In this document: positions 7,484 through 16,419 of the stretch, piece after piece | Layout of the letters: each line of letters starts with the position of its first letter | Position numbering within the stretch: position 1 is the first letter of the stretch | NCBI GenBank assembly: GCA_965214565.1 | Contig: OZ243951.1 | Location: 744,001-808,000 of the forward strand | Source of the DNA: VXYK01 sp965214565 | GTDB taxonomy: Bacteria; Actinomycetota; Acidimicrobiia; Acidimicrobiales; Aldehydirespiratoraceae | Length of the DNA stretch: 64,000 bases | Direction: 5' to 3' | Notes under the pieces: model-generated | The model's database searches: none | Told to the model about the DNA's origin: nothing | The model's input: only the letters and a program-made list of their open reading frames with translations | Position numbers and translations under genes: made by a program

Positions 7484-8799
7484 ACGCTGGCCTTCTCGGC
7501 GCCCGAACCCGCCGAGGCATCTCCCATCTTCGCCCAGCGGGCTTGCACCTGCTGCGGTGTCAACTTCTCGCGGTCGCTCATCGCCTTGATGCTGATGTCA
7601 TGTCCCGCAGCCGCGGCACGCAGCGCGCCGACTGTGGCCTGGTCTCGGGCCACATGGGTGAACGGGTCGAAGGAGTACCAGCGCATGGCGTTGGCGTGGG
7701 TGATCTTGGCGACCTCATCGGGCGTCACCGCGGCCTCGGTCATAACCTGGGCCAGTTCCTCGGGGGCGCCGGGCCAGGCTGAGTCGCTGTGGGGGTAGTC
7801 GCACTCCCAGCTGATGTTGTCGACGCCGATCTCGTGGCGCAACTGAACTCCTGTGTGGTCGGAGATGAAGCAGGTCAAGAAGTGCTGCCGGAACACATCG
7901 CTCGGCAACCGATCGCCGAAGTCCTGACCTGTCCAGAGGCGGTGCATGTCGTAGGTGCGGTCAACCCGTTCAAGGAAGTAGGGGACCCAGCCGGTGCCGC
8001 CCTCGGACAGGGCGATGCGGATGGCCGGAAACTCCTTGAGCACACGTGACCACAACAGGTCGGCGGCCGCTGATTGAATGTTCATCGGCTGAAGCGTGAT
8101 CATCACGTCCGCGGGAGAGTCCGGGGCCGGGAAACAGAGTTCGCCCGATGATCCGAGATGGATCGACAGCACGGTGTCGGTGTCGCACACCGCGGTCCAG
8201 AGCGGGTCCCAGTAGGCGTCGTGGAAGCTCGGATACCCGAGCGCCGCCGGGTTCTCGGTGAAGGTGAGCGAGTGGCAACCCTTCTCGGCCACGCGGCGCA
8301 CCTCGGCAGCGCACTTCTCTGCGTCCCAGATCACTGGCAGTGCCATCGGAATGAACCGGCCCGGGTGGGCCCCGCACCACTCGTCAATGTGCCAGTCGTT
8401 GTACGCCCGGACCAGGGCCAAGCCGAAGCCTTCGTCGTCGACCGCGAAGAGTCGGGCCGCGAACCCGGGGAACGAGGGGAAGTTCATCGACGACAGAACC
8501 CCGCCCGCGTTCATGTCCTTGACCCGTTCATCCACCAGGAAGCAGCCCGGACGGATCTCTTCGAGGGACTGCGGCTCCACGCCGTACTCCTCTTTGGGGC
8601 GACCGGCCACTGCGTTGAGCGCCACGTTGGGAACTTCGACTTTACCGAACCGCCAGACGTCGGCGCCGTCGGCGCGGCGAACGATTCGGGGGGCCTCGGC
8701 TTTGTAGCGTTCGGGCAGATGGGCGTCGAACAGGTCGGGTGGCTCGATGATGTGATCGTCCACGCTGATAAGGATCAAGTCTTCAGCTCTGATCGACAT
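7480..8799 (-). CDS. Amidohydrolase-2 family metal-dependent hydrolase
   Basis: 439 residues, with GAGGAG five bases before the ATG at 8799. The opening LILISVDDHIIEPPDLF carries the D-x-H element typical of the amidohydrolase-2 (ACMSD-like TIM-barrel) family. Further conserved segments are GCHSLTFTEN, SIHLGSSGE, IALSEGGTGWVPYFLERVD and, near the end, DNISWECDYPHSDSAWP, which carries the late metal-binding Asp (D...H) region. Family members decarboxylate or hydrolyse small cyclic or aromatic acids, and several are found in actinobacterial steroid and aromatic catabolism. Lies tail to tail with the SDR gene and divergent from the sulfatase. Reaction type well supported, substrate unknown. Confidence 0.85.
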   Translation of the reverse strand: MSIRAEDLILISVDDHIIEPPDLFDAHLPERYKAEAPRIVRRADGADVWRFGKVEVPNVALNAVAGRPKEEYGVEPQSLEEIRPGCFLVDERVKDMNAGGVLSSMNFPSFPGFAARLFAVDDEGFGLALVRAYNDWHIDEWCGAHPGRFIPMALPVIWDAEKCAAEVRRVAEKGCHSLTFTENPAALGYPSFHDAYWDPLWTAVCDTDTVLSIHLGSSGELCFPAPDSPADVMITLQPMNIQSAAADLLWSRVLKEFPAIRIALSEGGTGWVPYFLERVDRTYDMHRLWTGQDFGDRLPSDVFRQHFLTCFISDHTGVQLRHEIGVDNISWECDYPHSDSAWPGAPEELAQVMTEAAVTPDEVAKITHANAMRWYSFDPFTHVARDQATVGALRAAAAGHDISIKAMSDREKLTPQQVQARWAKMGDASAGSGAEKASV

Positions 8800-8928
8800 G
8801 GTGACTCCTCAGACAATCGCCCGGAACTAGGGGACGCGCCTTGCAAGAGGGTAGTTTCTGCGCGGCGGCCGCGCATTGCGGTTGCGGATTCAACTGAGAG
8901 TCGTCCTGTCAGCGGCAGGTGAGAACGA

Positions 8929-11232
8929 ATGGACAAACAGGGAACTGGCAAGCAACCAAGGGGCGGGCGAGGTCTCACTGTTGCTGATTCGACGCCTGAG
9001 CATCCAGTTCTGCCCCGCGCTCCGGCCGGGGCCCCGAACGTGCTCGTAATCCTGCTCGACGACACAGGTTTCGCCCAACTGGGGTGCTTCGGCGCTGACA
9101 TCGACACACCAAACGCCGACCGTCTGGCGACCGGCGGTCTGTCCTACAACCGATTCCACGTCACGGCCCTGTGCTCGCCGACCCGTGCTGCGCTGCTGAC
9201 CGGGCGCAACGCCCACGCCGTCGGCATGGGTTTCCTGTCCGACATGGGGATGGGATTCCCCGGTTACACAGCCAGGATCCCACGCTCAGCGGCGATGCTC
9301 CCGCGAATCCTGCGCGACTCCGGCTGGTCCACCATGGCAGTCGGAAAATGGCACCTCGCTCCCCGCAGTGAACGCACCGCCGCAGGGCCGTTCGGGCTGT
9401 GGCCCACCGGGGTCGGGTTCGAGCGCTACTACGGCATTCTGCACGGTGGCGCGAACTGTTGGACCCCAAATCTGGTGCGCGACCAGCATTACATCGACGC
9501 ACCGGCAAGTCCCGAGGACGGCTACCACCTTTCGGCCGATCTGGCCGACCAGGTCATCCGGCAGATCATCGACCAGAAGCATGCCGCTCCCAACAAGCCG
9601 TTCTTCTGCTACTACGCAGAGGCGGCGACCCATGCTCCCCATCACGTTGCTCCGCAGTGGGTCGAGCCATACCGGGGAGCTTTCGACGACGGCTGGGAGC
9701 GGATGCGGGAACGGACTTTCGCCCGGCAACTGGACTCCGGGATCGTACCCGAGGGCACGGTGCTGACCGAACGGCCCTCCTGGGTGCAGCCCTGGGACAC
9801 TCTCGATGCCGACTCCCAGCGCCTGTTCGCCCGAATGCACGAGGTGTACGCCGGGTTCGTCAGCCACACCGACGCCCAGATCGGCCGGGTGATCGACTGC
9901 CTGGAGGCCATCGGCGAACTGGACAACACCATCGTCATGCTCTGTTCGGACAACGGGGCCAGTGCCGAGGGCGGCCATGTCGGCTCGGTCAACGAGCACC
10001 GCTTCACCAAAGGGCTGCCCGAATCGGTGGCAGCCAACCTGGAGTGGATCGACCAGCTCGGCGGGCCGCGCACTTACAACCACTATGCCTGGGGGTGGGC
10101 CTGGGCGGGCAACACCCCGTTCCGGCTCTGGAAGCGCTACGCCTGGCTGGGTGGTACTCGCACCCCGCTGATCGTCCACTGGCCGGGCGGGATCGCCTCC
10201 GGCGGCGAAGTGCGGCAGCAGTTCTGCCACGCAATCGACCTGATGCCCACGGTGCTCGATCTCTGTGGCGTCGAAGCCCCCGATTCTGTGGACGGCGTGG
10301 CGCAGCAACCGATCGACGGTGCCAGCATCGCGGCGACCTTCGATGATCCCGAGGCTCCGCCGCCGCGGGACTCGCAGTATTTCGAGGTGCAGGGGTCGCG
10401 GGCCATGTACCTCGGCGGTTGGAAGGCCACAACCGACCATGTCGGCGCGGCCCATGGTGACGAACTCGCCCTGTTGTTGGGCAGCCGCTCGTTCAGCGAC
10501 GACTCCTGGGCCCTGTTCGACTTGGAGCACGACTTCTCCGAGGCTCACGACCTCTCAGCTGAGCAACCCGAGAAGTTGGCCGAGTTCGAAGCCGCCTGGT
10601 GGGAGGCGGCCGAGCGCTACGACGTGCTGCCACTCGATGACGGATACGCAGGCCGAATGCCCGCTGTCAGTCCACCGGCTTATCCCGTGCCTTCCGCGGT
10701 GCGCTATCGGCCGGGCGCCGGACGGATCGCGGATGAGGCGCTGCCGGTGATGATGCGGGGTTTCACGGTCACCACCGAGTGCACCGTCGGATCCGGCGGC
10801 GCCAACGGGATCCTCTGGGCGATGGGAGACTGGACCAGCGGCATCGCCCTGTACTGCTTCGACGGCCGTCTGGTGCTGGCCCTCTGCCTGTCGGGCGATC
10901 AATTCCAAGTGTCTACCGATGCCGTGATCGACGCTGCCGCCACATCGGTGGCGTGCCGCTATGAGCCGGTGTCGGCGGATTCGAGTGCGGTGACCCTGCT
11001 GGTCGACGGCGCAGTCGCAGGCTCGCTTGAGCTCGACCGGACGCTGCCCAACTCGTGGCAGAACGGTGGCACCGGTCTGATCATCGGCTACGACACCGGT
11101 TTCCCGGTCTGCGACGACTACGAGCCTCCCTTCCCCTGGAACGGGACGATCAGCTACGTTGACGTTTCCGTTCCAGACGCCCGCCCCGCCGACCCCGCCC
11201 AAATCGCACGAGAGTCCCTCAACGCCGACTGA
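8929..11232 (+). CDS. Type I arylsulfatase-family sulfatase with C-terminal beta-sandwich extension
   Basis: 767 residues, with AGGTGAG upstream of the ATG. The first metal site is in VLVILLDDTGFAQLGCFG. The formylglycine motif C-x-P-x-R is LCSPTRAALLTGRN, with the modified Cys at residue 82. Other family signatures are VGKWHL, the second metal site VMLCSDNGASAEGG, and NTPFRLWKRYAWLGGTRTPLIVHWPGG. No signal peptide is visible, so it may be cytoplasmic. About residues 590-767 form an extra domain rich in beta-strands (GILWAMGDWTSGIALYCFDGRLVL) like those of large alkyl/aryl sulfatases. It would need a formylglycine-generating enzyme, not seen here. Likely removes sulfate from a substrate handled by the neighbouring catabolic genes. 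Confidence 0.92.
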   Translation: MDKQGTGKQPRGGRGLTVADSTPEHPVLPRAPAGAPNVLVILLDDTGFAQLGCFGADIDTPNADRLATGGLSYNRFHVTALCSPTRAALLTGRNAHAVGMGFLSDMGMGFPGYTARIPRSAAMLPRILRDSGWSTMAVGKWHLAPRSERTAAGPFGLWPTGVGFERYYGILHGGANCWTPNLVRDQHYIDAPASPEDGYHLSADLADQVIRQIIDQKHAAPNKPFFCYYAEAATHAPHHVAPQWVEPYRGAFDDGWERMRERTFARQLDSGIVPEGTVLTERPSWVQPWDTLDADSQRLFARMHEVYAGFVSHTDAQIGRVIDCLEAIGELDNTIVMLCSDNGASAEGGHVGSVNEHRFTKGLPESVAANLEWIDQLGGPRTYNHYAWGWAWAGNTPFRLWKRYAWLGGTRTPLIVHWPGGIASGGEVRQQFCHAIDLMPTVLDLCGVEAPDSVDGVAQQPIDGASIAATFDDPEAPPPRDSQYFEVQGSRAMYLGGWKATTDHVGAAHGDELALLLGSRSFSDDSWALFDLEHDFSEAHDLSAEQPEKLAEFEAAWWEAAERYDVLPLDDGYAGRMPAVSPPAYPVPSAVRYRPGAGRIADEALPVMMRGFTVTTECTVGSGGANGILWAMGDWTSGIALYCFDGRLVLALCLSGDQFQVSTDAVIDAAATSVACRYEPVSADSSAVTLLVDGAVAGSLELDRTLPNSWQNGGTGLIIGYDTGFPVCDDYEPPFPWNGTISYVDVSVPDARPADPAQIARESLNAD

Positions 11233-11304
11233 GCCACGGTGAATGCACAACGGTGCGGACTCGCGGTCACGCGCTCCGCAGCAACTGTCATTGCCGATCG
11301 GCGG

Positions 11305-14300
11305 TTATTCGAACTCGGAGGACCGGGAGCCGAGGTTGGTCGCGTTCTCTGAGACGGTGCGTCGGGTGGCGTCGTCGAACCCGTCGTCGTTGCGGGCGCG
11401 GACTTCCAGGGTAATTTCCACATCCGGGCCGAGTCGGGCGGTCACATGTTCGGCGATCTCGCCCAGTTGTTTGATGCAGCGAACCGGGTCCAATTCGAAC
11501 TGGGCGTAGAACTCGGTCGGCCCGCTGGTGGCACCGGCTGCGGTCGGAGCGTCAGGCCCGCCGCCGCTGGGCTCGCTACCGGCAGCACCTCTAACGCCGT
11601 GTTCAGCCGGAGCATCCGCGTCGGGTTCAGGGGCTGCGGGCGGGGGCAGGCTCTCCGGGCGGATCAACAGGCCGCTGTGTGTCGGGGCCACATGTTGGGC
11701 TGTGCGGATACCGAGCCAGCGTTCACCGTCATGCACGTCGGCATAGGCGAAGGTTGTCTGCTCCCAGTCAAGGAGCGCCACCCCGCCCGAAAGGGCGTCG
11801 GCCATCACCTCAAATGACGCCAGCCTCGGCATGTGACAGAAGCGGGCGTATGTCGACCAGAGCTCTCCGACCGCCAAGTCTCCGCGGTCGGACCACAACC
11901 CGTTGCGGTCGATGTCCATGCGCACACGCACACCGCTGTACTTGGAGATGAGCTTCTCTTCGCTTCGCAGCTTGCGACTGGCACGCACTGCAATCGTGTC
12001 CTCTCCCGCGGCGCGGCTGGTCTGCCACACGACCTCAGAATGACCCGGCAGTTTTTCCGGGGTGAGGATCAGGTTGAAGGTCTCGGCAATGAACGACTCG
12101 ACCTGCTGGCGCGAGTCGTCGCGCTTGGTCTCTGCCTGACGGAGTTGATGCGCTGTCAGTTGCAGGTCGTCGCTGCCGTCGACGATTGAGCGCCAGGCGA
12201 GGTGGGTACGAGCCGCATCGAGCAGTTCGCCGACACGGTTGGTGCCCGGTGCGACGAACACCAGCAGATTGGGGTTGAGCCGCGGCCCCGCGTCGCGTTT
12301 TGCGAGGATCTTCTCCGCCATCTCGATCGCCTTGGACTTGTCGTCGCCTACGGAATGAGTGAACTTGGGCGCCAGCACGACGAGCCGCACACCGTCGTCG
12401 TTGTCGGGAACGTCGCCCGGGCCTTCAGCGAACACTTGCACCGCGTGGAAGTCTCCGCGGTCGCGCTGCTCAGCCACCATCCTCCGCGCCAGGTCCTCGG
12501 CGTCGCGTTCGTCGTAGTTGGAGGCTCGGTCCTCGGCGATTCGGGTGACGTTGGCGACGAGCGAGTACCAGTATTGGGAGCCGTCGACGTACAGGTGCGT
12601 CGCCCGGTCCGAGAGGCGTCGTAGTGCGTCGGAGAACTGCCCGAGAGACTCGCCGGGTTGCGCGCAACCGAGTACGACCGACTTGACGTCGACGCCGCGT
12701 TTGCCGTCGGGGCGCGGCGCAGAGCTCATGTATACGGTGCGCGCGGCCCGACGGGTGGCCGCGATCCGTCCGAAGTGGGGATACTCGCTGTCGATGTGCA
12801 GCGGAAGAGCGTTCTCACCGTCTACGTCGGATTTGATCACTGGGTCCCAGCCCTCGTCGAGGTACTTCTTCATCTCGCTCACCAACGGACCGGAGTCCAT
12901 CGGGAGGCTGGCAGGCATGATCATGAGCGATCGGTCGTCGCGCTGCCACAGCTGCGATATCACCAGAGCCATCAACCTCAGCACTCCCCTGGTTCGCTGA
13001 AACTTCTCAAGTGCCGACCAGTCACCGAACAGCCGGTCGAACAGTTCCGGATGTATCGGATAGGAGAGCTCCATACGACGCCGATACTCGCCTTCCCCGA
13101 CCCTGGGAGGGAACTCTTTGGCGTGCTTGCGGTACATCTCGCTGAACGCTCGGATCACCCCGTCTCGGACCTTGGCCTGCTCGGCGGTGATCGGGTCGAA
13201 CAGTCGACGGCGCACGATCTCGAAGGATTCGTCGGGTGAGGCCGGCTGCCATTGCGCCGCCTTGCGGGCCACGACGTTCTTGAGCCGCTCGAGTGCCGTG
13301 CGCCCCTTGGGGCCGCCCGTCTCGATGTCTGATGCCGGGATGGCGATCAGCACCACCACATTGGGCACCGCCGCCGCGGCTTCGGTCAGCGCTTGGGCGA
13401 ACGTGAACTGTGTGTCGAAGTCGCCTCCTGCCATCCGCTTCAGGTTCTCGTCGGAGCTGTCGTTGAGTTGGCGGGCGTACGCGACCCACTCGTCGATCAG
13501 CACGACGGCGGGGCCGAACTGCTGGAACAGTGTTCGCAGCGCAGCACCGGGGTTGGTGGCAGCCTCGTCGTCGACCCGTATCAGTTCGTAGGCTTCCCGC
13601 CCGCCGAGTTGGTAAGCGAGGTGGCCCCACAGGGTGTGGAGGCTCACATCGGGTTCCACGGCCTCGGGCTTCGACGGCGAGATCATCTGGCCGACGAGAA
13701 CGGCCCGGTTGATCTGTGCTGGAAGCGACAGTCCCTCGGCCGAAAGCACGTCGCCGACACCGGGCATTTCCGCGGCTGGTTCGCCTGAGGCCAGGTGGTA
13801 CAGCGCGATCATGGAGTGGGTCTTGCCGCCGCCGAAGTTGGTCTGCAGTTCGATCACGGGGTCGCCGCCCTCGCCCGAGAGTCGGCGTGCCGCTCCTGCG
13901 AGCATTTCGTGCAACCCCTGGGTGATGAACGTCCGGGCGTAGAAGGCGCGGGGATCCTGGTATTCCGATTCGGCGTTGCCGCTCAACACTTCGTACAGGT
14001 CTGCGGCAAACTCGGCCTGCTCGAAACGCCCGGACGCGACGTCACGGTGTGGCGCGATGATCTCCCGCCACGGCGTCAGCCCGGTCTCGGGCCGACCCTC
14101 TGCGGGCTTGGCTGCGGTACGACGGCGCTCGGAGCGGGACTGCTCGTCGACCATCTGGCGCATGAGGTCCTGTCGCAGGCCGCGGATCTGGTGTCGTTCG
14201 GTTGCGTTGCCGAACGACTCGAGCACTCGTTCCATGGAGTCGAGCGCCCGAACAGTGTCGTCGGTCGACATCGACTGTTGATGCGCCCAGCGGTTGCGCG

Positions 14301-14565
14301 CGTCGGACACTTCGAACACCATCGAGCGCACCCCGGCGGGAAAGCCGTGGCCGAACACTTCGTTCCAGGTGAGTTTGATACCCGTGAGCAGGAACGCGGC
14401 ATCGTCGGTGGACGGTTCGCGCAGGGGGTTGTGGAGCCTCTGGTTGACAGTCTGGAGCCAGTCGTCGCCGTAGAACCCCTGCCACGTCTCTTCGCACTTC
14501 GGCCGCAGCCCGTCGCGCAGCAGGTCGAGCGCCCTGGCGATGCGTTCGGTGTTGGCCATCACCAT
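11305..14565 (-). CDS. DUF499-family AAA-like ATPase with N-terminal Swt1-HEPN domain
   Basis: 1086 residues, with GGAG six bases before ATG 14565. Residues about 5-115 look like a Swt1-type HEPN domain; VSDARNRWAHQQ contains the R-x4-H motif of RNA-cleaving HEPN proteins. About residue 165 the DUF499 part begins (LTPWREIIAPHRDV), with the Walker A segment LQTNFGGGKTHSM near residue 245 and VVLIDEWVAYARQ as a Walker B-like strand. The last 100 residues hold a Pro/Ala/Gly-rich linker and a small alpha/beta domain ending VRARNDDGFDDATRRTVSEN. DUF499 proteins accompany DUF1156 methyltransferases and helicases in defence loci. A gene-own promoter is possible: TTGTCA at 14628-14633 with a weak -10 about 16 bases on. 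Last gene of the island in transcription order. Confidence 0.88.
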   Translation of the reverse strand: MVMANTERIARALDLLRDGLRPKCEETWQGFYGDDWLQTVNQRLHNPLREPSTDDAAFLLTGIKLTWNEVFGHGFPAGVRSMVFEVSDARNRWAHQQSMSTDDTVRALDSMERVLESFGNATERHQIRGLRQDLMRQMVDEQSRSERRRTAAKPAEGRPETGLTPWREIIAPHRDVASGRFEQAEFAADLYEVLSGNAESEYQDPRAFYARTFITQGLHEMLAGAARRLSGEGGDPVIELQTNFGGGKTHSMIALYHLASGEPAAEMPGVGDVLSAEGLSLPAQINRAVLVGQMISPSKPEAVEPDVSLHTLWGHLAYQLGGREAYELIRVDDEAATNPGAALRTLFQQFGPAVVLIDEWVAYARQLNDSSDENLKRMAGGDFDTQFTFAQALTEAAAAVPNVVVLIAIPASDIETGGPKGRTALERLKNVVARKAAQWQPASPDESFEIVRRRLFDPITAEQAKVRDGVIRAFSEMYRKHAKEFPPRVGEGEYRRRMELSYPIHPELFDRLFGDWSALEKFQRTRGVLRLMALVISQLWQRDDRSLMIMPASLPMDSGPLVSEMKKYLDEGWDPVIKSDVDGENALPLHIDSEYPHFGRIAATRRAARTVYMSSAPRPDGKRGVDVKSVVLGCAQPGESLGQFSDALRRLSDRATHLYVDGSQYWYSLVANVTRIAEDRASNYDERDAEDLARRMVAEQRDRGDFHAVQVFAEGPGDVPDNDDGVRLVVLAPKFTHSVGDDKSKAIEMAEKILAKRDAGPRLNPNLLVFVAPGTNRVGELLDAARTHLAWRSIVDGSDDLQLTAHQLRQAETKRDDSRQQVESFIAETFNLILTPEKLPGHSEVVWQTSRAAGEDTIAVRASRKLRSEEKLISKYSGVRVRMDIDRNGLWSDRGDLAVGELWSTYARFCHMPRLASFEVMADALSGGVALLDWEQTTFAYADVHDGERWLGIRTAQHVAPTHSGLLIRPESLPPPAAPEPDADAPAEHGVRGAAGSEPSGGGPDAPTAAGATSGPTEFYAQFELDPVRCIKQLGEIAEHVTARLGPDVEITLEVRARNDDGFDDATRRTVSENATNLGSRSSEFE

Positions 14566-14680
14566 GGGCGTCTCCGTTCGTCAGCAGGAACCGTTGTGTT
14601 CACGCCCCATACAATGCCATGAACCTATGACAAACAGTCAGCTGACCGGACTGGCGAGAATCGGTGTCAGCTTGAACTGC

Positions 14681-16216
14681 TCATTGGTCCCCTGTTTCAC
14701 CGCCCGCAAAGCCAGCAAGCCGATCAAGGTCCTCGCGAGAGTCCATCTCGATCACGGCCCGAACTGCTTTGCCGGACCCGGTGAGCTCCTTGAGCGCACG
14801 GTCCCCTGCACTGTTGGGAGTGGGGCTGTCGGTGGTGAGGAGGACCAGCCGGGTCTCGGGGTTCTTCGAATGCAGCACGGATGCTTTGCCGAGCGCCTTC
14901 CAGAGGGTGTCGGTGCGGCGAAGGCCCGGGCGTTGAGTCACACTGAACGCTCCCGACACATCGAAATGCCATGACTGGCCCTTCTGGTCGAGAGCCTTGA
15001 AGTTGACCTCCACGCCACAGCCCTCGGAAACTTTTGTCTGGATATCTCTGAAACCACACTGGACTAGGACCGCGAGTGCCATCTCCTGGGCTTTTCGGCC
15101 CTCCTTCCCAGCCCGAGCCTGGAAGTCTTCGTTGACAGAGTCTTTGTTCTCACCGGATGTGCTGGGATGAGCCACTACCGGGCTTCCGTTCTGCGATGCG
15201 GAGGCCCCGCGCACTTCTTCAGCGAAACTCAGTTGACCATTGCGACCCCTTGGGCGAGGAGCCGTGACCGACTGTTTGAGGGGTTTCTGCCGTTCTGCGG
15301 CGATGCGCTGCTCGGCCAAGGCGAGGTAGTCGCCGTCAGTATCGAAGCCGACATAGCGGCGTTCTGAGCGCACGGCGGCCACGGCGGTGGTTCCAGACCC
15401 TATGAACGGGTCGAGCACCAGGTCGCCTTTATAGGTGTAGAGCTCGATCAGACGCTGCGGCAACTCCACCGGGAACGGCGCGGGGTGACCCACTCGCGTG
15501 GCCGAAGCGGGGGGGATCTCCCACACGTCGGTTGTGGCTTCCATGAACTCGTCGACATGCGCAGTGCTCACTGAGGGCAGCCCCTCGTCAGCGCGCAGCG
15601 CGGCCGGCCGCGCCCGGTCGAGGCGCCCTTTTGAGGCGATCACAACCCGTTCGGTCAGATCTCGCAGAACCGGATTGGCCGGCTGTTGGAAGCTGCCCCA
15701 TGCGCAATTTCCCGCCGCGCCCCGCGCCTTCAGCCAGATCACTTCGCCGCGCAACAGCAGTCGCAGACGGTCCTGGAGTATCTGCACCACATCGGCCGAC
15801 AATGATCGATACGGGCGGCGCCCCAGGTTGGCGACGTTCACAGCGATACGACCACCGGGTTCCAACTTTCGCACGCATTCGGCGAACACCGACTCCAACA
15901 TCTCCAAATAGGCGATGTAGTCGGCAGGCACATGTCCACATCCCACCGCTTCTTCGTATTCCTTGCCTGCGAAGTAGGGAGGCGACGTGACCACGAGCGC
16001 TACCGAGCCGTCAGCGATGTCTCCGTGGGCGTCCATGTCACGCGCGTCGCCCTCCCAGAGTGTGTCTACGCATGAGGCGGAGACAACATCGTCTTCACCG
16101 CTGATCTCCGGTGCCGGGAACCGGGCATAGAACGCCGACGCGTCATGTCCTTCGCGCCGCCCGACTCCAAAGTTGGACGTGGACGTTCCCCCCTTACGCC
16201 GATCCGACATGCTCAT
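14681..16216 (-). CDS. Site-specific DNA methyltransferase with extra C-terminal domain
   Basis: 511 residues. The catalytic motif is ALVVTSPPYFAGKEYEE (SPPY, about residue 80), and the AdoMet-binding motif DLVLDPFIGSGTTAVAA comes later (about residue 270); this order is that of beta-class N4/N6 amino-methyltransferases. A linker (about 310-350) leads into a 140-residue C-terminal domain: MALAVLVQCGFRDIQTK, CGVEVNFKALDQKG, WHFDVSGAF, and LVLLTTDSPTPNS. Its layout recalls restriction-endonuclease-like folds, but a clean D...E-x-K is not visible (the second strand reads F-D-V-S). It could be a target-recognition or degenerate nuclease domain. The gene lies between the DUF1156 and DUF499 genes, in the same direction, as part of the putative defence system. 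Confidence 0.88.
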   Translation of the reverse strand: MSMSDRRKGGTSTSNFGVGRREGHDASAFYARFPAPEISGEDDVVSASCVDTLWEGDARDMDAHGDIADGSVALVVTSPPYFAGKEYEEAVGCGHVPADYIAYLEMLESVFAECVRKLEPGGRIAVNVANLGRRPYRSLSADVVQILQDRLRLLLRGEVIWLKARGAAGNCAWGSFQQPANPVLRDLTERVVIASKGRLDRARPAALRADEGLPSVSTAHVDEFMEATTDVWEIPPASATRVGHPAPFPVELPQRLIELYTYKGDLVLDPFIGSGTTAVAAVRSERRYVGFDTDGDYLALAEQRIAAERQKPLKQSVTAPRPRGRNGQLSFAEEVRGASASQNGSPVVAHPSTSGENKDSVNEDFQARAGKEGRKAQEMALAVLVQCGFRDIQTKVSEGCGVEVNFKALDQKGQSWHFDVSGAFSVTQRPGLRRTDTLWKALGKASVLHSKNPETRLVLLTTDSPTPNSAGDRALKELTGSGKAVRAVIEMDSREDLDRLAGFAGGETGDQ

Positions 16217-16419
16217 ACCGCATGGGGCCGTCCGGTGGAACCAAAACCACGACGGAACGACGGCGAAAGACCCGCAAGAATCATGCAGACAAGCTACCCC
16301 GACCGTATGACATCAGCGTGGAACCTTCCGCACGGATCGCGAGACTGTCCTAATGGAAATTACATTTTCGCCTACAAACTAGTTACAAAACTGCCCAGAG
16401 CCCTCGGCCGTGTGACTGC
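16217..16419 (-). promoter_or_regulatory. AT-rich gap with putative promoter for the methyltransferase gene
   Basis: This 203-base gap is clearly more AT-rich than its surroundings between 16350 and 16395. On the minus strand TTGTAA (16383-16388) and TGTAAT (16359-16364) are separated by 18 bases and could form a -35/-10 pair. If so, the mRNA leader before ATG 16216 would be about 140 bases. No gene is visible in the gap. Confidence 0.35.

Noticed and set aside
12202..13788. Plus-strand frames opposite the DUF499 ATPase
   Set aside because: Antisense shadows of a gene with clear Walker motifs and ribosome site.
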